Shown piece by piece: positions 44,920-52,071 of a DNA stretch of 64,000 nucleotides. A program made the translations under genes and the position numbers. The notes below the pieces were generated by a model. It did no database searches, had not been told where the DNA came from, and saw only the letters and a list, made by a program, of their open reading frames with translations. How positions within the stretch are numbered: the first letter of the stretch is position 1; every line of letters starts with the position of its first letter. The stretch is from Hahnella lacustris (GTDB lineage: Bacteria; Pseudomonadota; Gammaproteobacteria; Burkholderiales; Burkholderiaceae_A): contig OZ239148.1 of NCBI GenBank assembly GCA_965194655.1, positions 1,674,001-1,738,000 of the forward strand. Direction: 5' to 3'.

Positions 44920-45896
44920 TACTTCTTGGTGCGTAGGTCAGCGGGAAGGGCCGACTCCGTCACGACCTTCGTCCAGTCGAAATCTCCCTCAGGGATGGCT
45001 TTGACGAGACGCAGCCCCTTCAGGAGCGTCTCCATCCCCTCATAGTCAAAGCCGCCCTCGCTCCAGTAACCATTTTGAACGGAGAGCACGTTCTTGATGG
45101 CAGAGGCCGCATTCTCGGGAGTGATCTTGTACTCCACCGCCATGATCTTGGCTGCTTCATCAGGGTTCTGGCGGATGAACTGAACGCCCTTACGGCGGGC
45201 GTTGATGATGCCCTCAACCACCTTGGGGTTGGCTTTCAGGAAGCTCGTCTTCACGATTCCCACGGTCTGTGTGACCTTTGGCGCAATGTCAGACGAACGC
45301 CAAACGCCTCGGAAGTTGTCCTTCTCTTTGCTCCAGACGGGCTCGGTCATGTAGGTCATGTCGACCCCGCCCTCACGCAACGCCACAACGCCAGCGCCCA
45401 CGCCACCCACCGACTTACGCGTGACTTTGTCGGTCAAGCCATTGTCGTTGAGCATGATGGTGGTGATCATGTCGGTGACGGAACGGGGGCTGGAGTAGCC
45501 CAGAACCTTGCCTTTGAGATCGGCGTAGGTTTTGATGCTGGTGTCGTCTTTGCGAGTCGACCACATCTGATCAGCCACAGAAATCACACCAGAGTGAATG
45601 ATGGTGATCTCGGCCCCCTGCTGAATCGCCACAATGGCAGCAGAAAGCGCGACCTCACCATAGGGCAGATCTGCGGCCAGTGCGTTACGCACCGTCGTAC
45701 CGCCTCCTTTGGAGGTAATAAAACCGCCTACATCAAGATTCGCTTCGGACTTAAACCAGCCCTTGGCCTTGGCCACCGCAAAAGGCACTCCGTACATGCC
45801 GGTTCCGAAGTGGGTAACGGTGAGATCGACTGCTGCATGGGCAGCAGAGCATGCGATTAAGGCGCCTGCAGCAACCAGGGAACGAATGGTTTTCAT
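44919..45896 (-). CDS. NMT1/THI5-type periplasmic substrate-binding protein
   Basis: A 325-residue binding protein with a Sec signal peptide (MKTIRSLVAAGALIACSAAHA, cut before AV). The fold is seen in YGVPFAVAKAKGWFKSEANLDVGG, ADLKGKVLGYSSPRSVTDM and KTSFLKANPKVVEGIINARRKGVQFI. Family members bind taurine, pyrimidines, phthalate and other small anions or aromatics. It is the first gene of the operon; the 74-base gap upstream should hold the promoter, with AGGAGACTCCCC before the ATG. The ligand is probably the substrate of the downstream LeuCD-like and lyase enzymes (inference). Confidence 0.88.
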   Translation of the reverse strand: MKTIRSLVAAGALIACSAAHAAVDLTVTHFGTGMYGVPFAVAKAKGWFKSEANLDVGGFITSKGGGTTVRNALAADLPYGEVALSAAIVAIQQGAEITIIHSGVISVADQMWSTRKDDTSIKTYADLKGKVLGYSSPRSVTDMITTIMLNDNGLTDKVTRKSVGGVGAGVVALREGGVDMTYMTEPVWSKEKDNFRGVWRSSDIAPKVTQTVGIVKTSFLKANPKVVEGIINARRKGVQFIRQNPDEAAKIMAVEYKITPENAASAIKNVLSVQNGYWSEGGFDYEGMETLLKGLRLVKAIPEGDFDWTKVVTESALPADLRTKK

Positions 45897-45970
45897 GGGG
45901 AGTCTCCTTACAGAATAATGAAGACACCGTATCTGCTAGGGCGGGGAGACTAAATAGGGATATACCTGAA

Positions 45971-46357
45971 CTAATCAATCCGTAGGGCGTGATATTCCAA
46001 ATCTGCTAACGCGACGACTTCTAATGTCCTGCGATGAGTGGCCTCCAAGACAACCGGTGGAGCCACTCCCGCCTCGGCAGCCTCTCTCCAACGTCCTGCA
46101 CAGAGACACCAGTGATCCCCCGCCTTGAGGCCAGGAAACCGGAACTCCGGTCTGGGGGTCATCAGGTCATTTCCGCGCTCCAATGAAAATTGCAGAAATG
46201 GCTGGGTCATGACGGCACAGACCGTGTGGCGCCCATAGTCGTCATCACTGGTGTTGCAGCACCCGTCTCGAAAAAATCCAGTGAGAGGGTCGAGACTGCA
46301 AGGCTGGAGCTCGGTCCCCAGGACGTTGAGCGCACCCCCTGCAGCACGCTGACTCAT
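45971..46357 (-). CDS. DUF2237 family protein
   Basis: A 128-residue protein of unknown function, recognised by NVLGTELQPCSLDPLTGFFRDGCC, DDYGRHTVCAVMT, FLQFSLERGNDLMTP and AGDHWCLCAGRWREA. The conserved cysteines suggest metal or redox chemistry, but nothing is proven. It ends with a segment seen in related proteins (VVLEATHRRTLEVV). It lies 3 bases after the DUF3501 gene and is the last gene of the rubrerythrin cluster. Confidence 0.78.
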   Translation of the reverse strand: MSQRAAGGALNVLGTELQPCSLDPLTGFFRDGCCNTSDDDYGRHTVCAVMTQPFLQFSLERGNDLMTPRPEFRFPGLKAGDHWCLCAGRWREAAEAGVAPPVVLEATHRRTLEVVALADLEYHALRID

Positions 46358-46360
46358 GGC

Positions 46361-46954
46361 TTAGGCAAGATCCTGCGCCAGGCTGGCCCGCACATCGACT
46401 GGCACAGGGTCCAGCACAACGGTGTACTCCGGATGCGACACGCCTGCAGCCAGGGCGACGCCGTATTTGAGGGCAGCCACCATGTCTTCGTCGAGCTCAA
46501 AACGCAGAAAGTGAACTGAGGAGGTCTTCTCTTCGTTTTCGCGCTGGAGATCCTCATCTGCAATGGCGTACACCTTCTCGCGTCCTTCCACTTGAACCCA
46601 GACTCGATCCTCCACGCCTTTGAGCTTACGCAGCTCGACCTTGCGAACCTCGGGATCGGGATACTCAATCATCATGGTCGCCTTGAAATTTCGGCCATCC
46701 GGGATGAGCGGGTTGTATGCATCGAGCTCATCCTGAATCCCCTCCTCTTCGAAGGTCTTCTCGATGCGCAGCATTTCTTGGATCTGATAACGAATGGTTT
46801 TCTCGTCTTCGAACATCAAGGTGATGTGCTCACCAAGGGCGAGACGTCGGCTTCTCTTGTGCTCCATCACCTCTGAACGAAACTGATTCCGAATGCGAGA
46901 GTAGTGCTCCAGCGTCCAGAGCGCGTCACGTTGAATATGCGGCATGGTGTTCAT
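46361..46954 (-). CDS. DUF3501 family protein
   Basis: A 197-residue acidic cytoplasmic protein of unknown function, recognised from RDALWTLEHYSRIRNQFR, EHITLMFEDEKTIRYQIQEM and LDAYNPLIPDGRNFKATMMIEY. It has no cysteine motif, signal peptide or membrane segment. It recurs in Burkholderiales directly after the heterodisulfide-reductase-like Fe-S protein and rubrerythrin, so it is probably an accessory of that redox system. M4 (MPHIQ) is an alternative start. Confidence 0.78.
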   Translation of the reverse strand: MNTMPHIQRDALWTLEHYSRIRNQFRSEVMEHKRSRRLALGEHITLMFEDEKTIRYQIQEMLRIEKTFEEEGIQDELDAYNPLIPDGRNFKATMMIEYPDPEVRKVELRKLKGVEDRVWVQVEGREKVYAIADEDLQRENEEKTSSVHFLRFELDEDMVAALKYGVALAAGVSHPEYTVVLDPVPVDVRASLAQDLA

Positions 46955-46972
46955 CCTTCTCGTGCGTTCAAA

Positions 46973-48334
46973 TTAAAGACCGTAGGCTCGGGCCAAAAGG
47001 CTCAGTGGATGCTCAACCTTTCCGTCGGCCTTGCCCGCCATCCCTTGTTCAATGTGATGGCCTGCCAACTGACAATCCGATGCGACGAAGTCAGGAAGCC
47101 CTCCAGCTCCGTCTTGCGCCTTCGGGTGTTCAGACATCTGACGTACCACCGGTCGTCCAATCTTCATGGCCATCTCGTGAAACTCTTTCTTGACCCCCCA
47201 GGTTCCAGCATGACCGGAGCAACGCTCCACCGTGTTCACGGCGGTGTTCGGGATCATCTCCAGCGTCTCACGGGTCTTTTGCCCAACGTTCTGCACTCGA
47301 AGGTGGCAGGCGATGTGATAAGAGACGTTGCCGAGACCCTGCTTAAAGTCCGTCTTCAAGAGGCCATCTTTGTGGCGCAGCTGGAAGTACTCAAATGGAT
47401 CCACCATGGCCGCTTTCACCGCCTGCGCATCGCCGTCGTTGGGGAACATGAGCGGTAGCTCCTGCTTGAACATGAGGGTGCAAGAAGGAATGGGCGTCAT
47501 GATGGAATAGCCCTCGCGAGCCAGCTGAGCCAGCTTGGGCAGATTCTCTTGAGCCAATGCGGCAACCGAGTCCAGATCGCCGAGCTCAAGCTTCGGCATG
47601 CCACAACAGGCCTGCTTCTCCACCACCACGTATGGAATTTCGTTGTGCTGGAGCACTTTGATGAGGTCGTGCCCAATGCCAGGCTCATTCCAGTTCACAT
47701 AACACGTGGAGTAAATGGCGACCTTTCCCTTTGAACGACCCCCATCCTTGACGGGCCAGCCCTTGGCCTTTTCCGCATGACGCTCAAAGACTTTTGAAGT
47801 GAATTCGGGGAGCCAGGCGTCCTTGTGCACGCCCAGGACCTTCTCTCCAAGGGCACGAGCAGACTTGTTTTTAGAGAGCACATTCACGGCCTGAACCACA
47901 ACTGGAATGGAGGCCAGCTTTCCGTTCGCCACGGTATTCGAGAGCGTCTTATCGCGGAACTGCGTCTCGGTGCCCTTCTTGAACTGAATCGCCTTGGCCC
48001 GAAGCATCGTGTGCGGAAAATCAAGATTCCAAGGATGAGGGGGCACGTAGGGGCATTTCGTGAGGTAACAGACATCACAGAGATAGCACTGGTCGACCAC
48101 GCTCCAGTACTTTTCCTTGGGCACGCCGTCCATCTCTCCTGTCTCGCCCTCGTCGATCAGATCGAACAAGGTTGGGAAGGAGCCACAGAGACTCACACAA
48201 CGCCGACACCCGTGACAGATGTCGAAAATGCGCTCCATCTCGGAGAGGCAAGCCTCCTCGTTGTAGAACTCGGGGTTTTTCCAATCGAGAGGGTGTCTGG
48301 TCGGGGCCTCGAGTGAGCCTTCACGTGCACTCAT
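46973..48334 (-). CDS. Heterodisulfide reductase/GlpC-like Fe-S oxidoreductase
   Basis: A 453-residue cytoplasmic Fe-S protein. Two N-terminal 4Fe-4S motifs are visible: CHGCRRCVSLC and CYLCDVCYLTKC. Two C-terminal CCG-type domains follow (CYVNWNEP...QACCGMPK, and HIACHLRVQNVG...VERCSGHAG), the second with CSG in place of CCG. This resembles GlpC/HdrB-type subunits that pass electrons between ferredoxin-like and thiol or quinone partners. Neighbouring rubrerythrin suggests it donates electrons for peroxide reduction (inference). Confidence 0.85.
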   Translation of the reverse strand: MSAREGSLEAPTRHPLDWKNPEFYNEEACLSEMERIFDICHGCRRCVSLCGSFPTLFDLIDEGETGEMDGVPKEKYWSVVDQCYLCDVCYLTKCPYVPPHPWNLDFPHTMLRAKAIQFKKGTETQFRDKTLSNTVANGKLASIPVVVQAVNVLSKNKSARALGEKVLGVHKDAWLPEFTSKVFERHAEKAKGWPVKDGGRSKGKVAIYSTCYVNWNEPGIGHDLIKVLQHNEIPYVVVEKQACCGMPKLELGDLDSVAALAQENLPKLAQLAREGYSIMTPIPSCTLMFKQELPLMFPNDGDAQAVKAAMVDPFEYFQLRHKDGLLKTDFKQGLGNVSYHIACHLRVQNVGQKTRETLEMIPNTAVNTVERCSGHAGTWGVKKEFHEMAMKIGRPVVRQMSEHPKAQDGAGGLPDFVASDCQLAGHHIEQGMAGKADGKVEHPLSLLARAYGL

Positions 48335-48426
48335 GGGTTCTCCTGTTTTTTATGTTGAGGGGCAGCGGGGTAGCGCATGCATCGCAGAGCCCTCTTGTGA
48401 AAGGCCCTGCAGTTCAGGCGCAAGCC

Positions 48427-48849
48427 TTAGGCGTTCAGGGTATCCAAAGCCTTTTGGAACTTGTTGGCGTGCGAGCGCTCTGCTTTCGCCAGCGTCTCGA
48501 ACCAGTCAGCAATCTCATCGAAGCCTTCGTCGCGTGCATCCTTGGCCATGCCGGGATACATGTCGGTGTACTCGTGCGTCTCGCCTGCAACTGCAGAGGC
48601 GAGGTTGGCCGCGGAGTCGCCGATGGGCATGCCGGTTGCGGGGTCGCCCACCTGAGCCAGGTAGTCGAGGTGACCGTGTGCGTGGCCGGTCTCACCTTCA
48701 GCGGTGGAGCGGAACAGCGCAGCGACTTCGGGATAGCCTTCAACGTCGGCCTTGTTTGCGAAATAGAGGTAACGACGGTTCGCCTGGCTCTCGCCTGCGA
48801 AAGCATCTTTCAGATGCTGGTGCGTCTTGCTTCCTGTAAGTTGGGGCAT
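48427..48849 (-). CDS. Rubrerythrin (short, without rubredoxin domain)
   Basis: A 140-residue four-helix diiron protein that reduces hydrogen peroxide in the cytoplasm. Iron ligands are in FAGESQANRRYLYFA, ALFRSTAEGETGHAHGH, VAGETHEYTDMYPGMAKDA and WFETLAKAERSHANKF, all ExxH-type segments. The C-terminal rubredoxin domain of classical rubrerythrin is absent, so it needs an outside electron donor, probably the next gene product. ATG at 48849 has a good AGGAGAC. It is divergent from pdxH. Confidence 0.9.
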   Translation of the reverse strand: MPQLTGSKTHQHLKDAFAGESQANRRYLYFANKADVEGYPEVAALFRSTAEGETGHAHGHLDYLAQVGDPATGMPIGDSAANLASAVAGETHEYTDMYPGMAKDARDEGFDEIADWFETLAKAERSHANKFQKALDTLNA

Positions 48850-48885
48850 GACAGTCTCCTGTGGGTTGAATGAAAACGAACATGT

Positions 48886-48901
48886 CTTGACAATCATCAA
48901 G
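48886..48901. promoter_or_regulatory. Inverted repeat upstream of rubrerythrin
   Basis: CTTGA, 6 bases, TCAAG: a 5-base inverted repeat, 37 bases before the rubrerythrin ATG, in a position where it could overlap a promoter. Short enough to be chance. It lies in the 138-base divergent gap shared with pdxH. Confidence 0.3.
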
Positions 48902-48952
48902 TTCGTCTAAGACACACAGCGGAGTCTGCAGGTTCAAAATGACAACCGTCCA

Positions 48953-48989
48953 ATAGATATTTCGAAACCCGTCAATAGGCTATCTCTAT
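48953..48989. promoter_or_regulatory. OxyR-like half-site array in the rubrerythrin-pdxH gap
   Basis: ATAG (48953-48956), 7 bases, GAAA (48964-48967), 7 bases, ATAG (48975-48978), 7 bases, CTAT (48986-48989). This is the spacing of the classical OxyR tetramer site (ATAG-N7-CTAT-N7-ATAG-N7-CTAT) with three of four half-sites exact; the inner T and A positions fit poorly. It overlaps the pdxH start codon. Peroxide control of the divergent rubrerythrin genes would make sense, but no oxyR gene is in the window. Confidence 0.4.
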
Positions 48990-49629
48990 GACCGAAGCGC
49001 TCGACCTCCGCAAGGATTACATGCAAGGCAGCCTAGACCCCGCAGATGTTGCGCCTCAGCCCTGGCAGCAGCTTGCCCAATGGCTCGACGAGGCCCTCAA
49101 GGCCGGCGCACTCGAGCCCAACGCCATGACGCTGTCCACGGTGCAGCCCAATGGCCGCCCCAGTTCCCGGGTGGTCCTGATTCGAGGCCTCGATGCGCAA
49201 GGACTCCGTTTTTTTACCAACTACCAGTCCAGCAAGGGACTGGCACTCTCGGTCCATCCCTGGGCGTGCCTGAGCTTTTTCTGGCCCGAGCTGGAACGCC
49301 AAGTGAGGATAGAGGGTAGGGTAAGTCCCATATCTGCTGAGGCCTCAGATGCCTACTTCGACTCCCGACCTGCGTCCAGCCGAATCGGGGCCTGGGCCTC
49401 GCCCCAAAGCCAGGTCATTCCCAGCCGGGAGTGGCTCGCTGATCGAGAGCGCGCGTACGCAGCCCAGTATGGCCATTCGGCCCCAAGACCAAGCCACTGG
49501 GGCGGGTACCTGCTCAGCCCCGATCGCTTCGAGTTCTGGCAGGGACGCCCATCAAGACTTCACGACCGAGTTCGTTACCGACAGGCGGAGTCGTCAGACC
49601 AATGGGTCATTGATCGCCTGGCGCCTTGA
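48988..49629 (+). CDS. pdxH: Pyridoxamine 5'-phosphate oxidase
   Basis: A 213-residue FMN enzyme making pyridoxal 5'-phosphate, the active vitamin B6. It has LRKDYMQGSL, FTNYQSSKGLAL (FMN site), FFWPELERQVRIEG, RIGAWASPQSQVI and the C-terminal RYRQAESSDQWVIDRLAP ending. Length is normal. Its ATG overlaps the OxyR-like array, which leaves a very short or absent leader. Its 3' end overlaps convergent msrA by 23 bases. Confidence 0.95.
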   Translation: MTEALDLRKDYMQGSLDPADVAPQPWQQLAQWLDEALKAGALEPNAMTLSTVQPNGRPSSRVVLIRGLDAQGLRFFTNYQSSKGLALSVHPWACLSFFWPELERQVRIEGRVSPISAEASDAYFDSRPASSRIGAWASPQSQVIPSREWLADRERAYAAQYGHSAPRPSHWGGYLLSPDRFEFWQGRPSRLHDRVRYRQAESSDQWVIDRLAP

Positions 49630-50191
49630 CCTGGAGGCGCACAAACGCCCGCTCTGATTTGGCCACCTTGGATGCGACGACGACCGCACAATAGCCCTGA
49701 TGGGGGTGTTGGTTGAAATAGTTCTGGTGATAAGCCTCTGCTGGAAAGAAGGTCTTGTCGACCTCCTGAGTCGTGCCTGCGGCTTGTTCAGGACTCACTC
49801 GATGCAGTTCCGTCACGATGGAATCCGAGCCCTCGTGCGTCTGCCTCCAATGATCCATGGCAGAGCGAGCGGCCTCCAGCTGCTCATCCGTGGTTGCAAA
49901 AATCGCGGACCGGTACTGCGGCCCAACGTCATCGCCCTGGCGGTTCAAGCTCGTGGGATCGTGAACCTCAAAGAAGACGGCAAATAGATCGGACAGACTG
50001 AGCGACTGATCGTCGAATTCCACGCGCACCACCTCTGCGTGACCCGTCTGTTTCCCACAGACTTGTTCATAGCTGGGATGTGGAACCTGCCCTCCCATGT
50101 ATCCCGAGGTCAGGGCCACCACACCTCGAATGCGTTGAAAGACGGCTTCAATGCACCAGAAACACCCACCGCCCAAATAAATCGTTTGCAT
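49607..50191 (-). CDS. msrA: Peptide-methionine (S)-S-oxide reductase
   Basis: A 194-residue repair enzyme reducing methionine-S-sulfoxide. The catalytic GGGCFWCIEAVF is near the N-terminus, followed by GYMGG, YEQVCGKQTGHAEVV and the FFEVHDPTSLNRQGDDVGPQYRS signature. It starts one base inside the stop of the isomerase-like gene, so the two are coupled. Together with rubrerythrin it makes this region rich in oxidative-stress functions. Confidence 0.95.
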   Translation of the reverse strand: MQTIYLGGGCFWCIEAVFQRIRGVVALTSGYMGGQVPHPSYEQVCGKQTGHAEVVRVEFDDQSLSLSDLFAVFFEVHDPTSLNRQGDDVGPQYRSAIFATTDEQLEAARSAMDHWRQTHEGSDSIVTELHRVSPEQAAGTTQEVDKTFFPAEAYHQNYFNQHPHQGYCAVVVASKVAKSERAFVRLQVKAPGDQ

Positions 50192-50985
50192 TACATTGCT
50201 CCTGACAAATAAGGCTTCGCCCAGGCCAAACCCGAATCGGTATCAAGCAGAGGCCGGTACTCACAGCCAATGAACCCTTGGTATCCCATCTGATCGATGT
50301 GAGCAAACACACGCGAGACATTCAACTCTCCCAGATCTGGCTCACGCCGATCAGGAGCCCCTGCAACCTGTATGTGAAAGAGCCTAGATCTGGACCGGTC
50401 TAAGCTCAGAAGAATCTCGCCTCGGCTGCGTTGCTGGTGGTAGAGATCGAACTGCAAGCCCACAGCCGCATGGTTGAGCATCTGCAGCACATCGAGCGAC
50501 TGATCCAGACTGGACAGAAAATAGCCGGGCATATCGACCACATTGAGCGGCTCGATGGTGATTCGACGACCTGCAGCGCGGGCCTGATCCCCTGCCCACT
50601 GAAGATTTCGCAAGAGGACCTGCATCTGAAGTTCACTCGCATCCGTCGTTCGAGACCGTAAGTGGCCAGACATGACATGAATACACCCAACATCAAGCGC
50701 GTCCGCTGCCGTGAGGGCTTGCTCGATCGACCCTCGAAAGGCGGCCTCCTCGCCCGGCTGGGCTGCAAAGCCTCGCTCCCCACGTGACCATTCACCGCAG
50801 GGTGCGTTGATCAAGACCATCTGGAGCCCATGCCCATCCAACAGCTCGGCCAACACGGGCAAGCTCTGGTCGTAGGGAAAGAGCAACTCGACAGCGTCAA
50901 AGCCGGCACGTCTTGCCGCCGAGAAACGCTCGAGCAAGGGGAGATCGGGCCAGAGAAAACTCAGATTGGCAGACAAGCGTGGCAT
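50191..50985 (-). CDS. Hydroxypyruvate isomerase-family TIM-barrel protein
   Basis: A 264-residue sugar-isomerase-like protein. It begins MPRLSANLSFLWPDLPLLERF and has AARRAGFDAVELLFPYD, INAPCGEWSRGERG, ITIEPLNVVDMPGYFLS (metal glutamate), LQFDLYHQQRSRGEI and GYQGFIGCEYRP, all matching Hyi/OtnI-like proteins. Hydroxypyruvate-tartronate semialdehyde or 2-oxo-tetronate isomerisation are the known family activities. ATG at 50985 gives the family N-terminus; 50997 is possible. No glyoxylate carboligase gene is nearby. Confidence 0.8.
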   Translation of the reverse strand: MPRLSANLSFLWPDLPLLERFSAARRAGFDAVELLFPYDQSLPVLAELLDGHGLQMVLINAPCGEWSRGERGFAAQPGEEAAFRGSIEQALTAADALDVGCIHVMSGHLRSRTTDASELQMQVLLRNLQWAGDQARAAGRRITIEPLNVVDMPGYFLSSLDQSLDVLQMLNHAAVGLQFDLYHQQRSRGEILLSLDRSRSRLFHIQVAGAPDRREPDLGELNVSRVFAHIDQMGYQGFIGCEYRPLLDTDSGLAWAKPYLSGAM

Positions 50986-51080
50986 GGTGCCGAGCATCGT
51001 AGCGAGAAACACCCGGCAAGTCATATGCAAATCTCCAGAGTGAATTTGGATTCGGCGCCGTGCCCTCTACGCTTCATGCC

Positions 51081-52061
51081 ATGAACACAACAACATCACG
51101 CTGGCTTGCATCGCTCATCTCTCTTGGCCTCTGGCTTGGTTTGGCTGGTGTCGCGCTCGCGCGCTCACCGCTCCCCGGCCCAGTCATCACCGTCGAACAA
51201 CTCCGCCCATTGGTGGAGCGCAAGGCCGTGGTGGTGCTCGATACTCGCGAGCGCTTCCAGACGGACGGAAAGACCCCCAACTTCACTGCTGGCCACATCC
51301 CAGGTGCCCGCTCCGCCCCCTACTCGGCCTTCAGAGGCCCTACGGACAACCCTGGCGCCGTCACTCCCATCGCCAAACTCAACGCATTGATCCAGTCCCT
51401 GGGGCTTGAGCCCAATCAGGCGGTCGTGTTGTCGGGTTCGGGCTCTGACCCGACAGAATTCGGTGGCGTGGCCAGAATCTATTGGACGCTCAAGGCTGCA
51501 GGATTTCGGCATTTGGCGGTGCTCAACGGGGGAACCGGCGCCTGGATGGCTGCCAAGCTCCCGCTTGGCACAGGTGATTCGGTCATCAAGGCCAGCCAAG
51601 TCCGCCTCCAGTACGACGCAGCCATGCTGATCGGCACAACCCAGGTCCAGTCCACTGCGAACCAGGCCCTGCTCGTAGATGCGCGACCCGAGGAATTCTT
51701 TTTAGGAGAGGTGCGCCACCCAGCGGCAAGTCGCTGGGGCACCCTCCCCGGAGCGAAGCACCTCGACTCCAGCGAATGGTTCATTCCCAACACCGGGCGA
51801 CTGCTCAGCAAGCCTCAGCTCGAAGCCATCGCCAAGCGTGAGGGACTCGAGCCCACCCGACCGGCCATCATGTTCTGCAATACGGGGCATTGGGCTGCGA
51901 CCCACTGGTTTATCACCTCCGAGGTGCTGGGCCACTCTCAAGTCAGGATGTACCCCGAATCCGTGGTGGGATGGAGCCGTCTGGGTCTTCCCATGGACAA
52001 CGAGCCGAGTCGCTCCACCGTGCTCATGCGACAGCTGAAAGGGGAGGGAGTGATGGGTTAA
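51081..52061 (+). CDS. Exported two-domain rhodanese (sulfurtransferase)
   Basis: A 326-residue protein with a Sec signal peptide (TTTSRWLASLISLGLWLGL..., ending at about ALA) and two rhodanese domains. In the C-terminal domain the loop IMFCNTGHWAATHWF carries the catalytic cysteine (Cys266). In the N-terminal domain the matching loop reads VVLSGSGSDP, with serine, so it is probably inactive, as is usual for tandem rhodaneses. It acts in the periplasm on an unknown sulfur donor. It lies 10 bases before a Liv-type binding protein, suggesting co-transcription. Confidence 0.82.
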   Translation: MNTTTSRWLASLISLGLWLGLAGVALARSPLPGPVITVEQLRPLVERKAVVVLDTRERFQTDGKTPNFTAGHIPGARSAPYSAFRGPTDNPGAVTPIAKLNALIQSLGLEPNQAVVLSGSGSDPTEFGGVARIYWTLKAAGFRHLAVLNGGTGAWMAAKLPLGTGDSVIKASQVRLQYDAAMLIGTTQVQSTANQALLVDARPEEFFLGEVRHPAASRWGTLPGAKHLDSSEWFIPNTGRLLSKPQLEAIAKREGLEPTRPAIMFCNTGHWAATHWFITSEVLGHSQVRMYPESVVGWSRLGLPMDNEPSRSTVLMRQLKGEGVMG

Positions 52062-52071
52062 GCTCATTCTT

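Noticed and set aside
48335..48426. Small RNA or terminator between rubrerythrin and the Fe-S protein gene
   Set aside because: The 92-base gap has some GC-rich short repeats but no convincing stem with a T-run and no conserved RNA shape that I can recognise.
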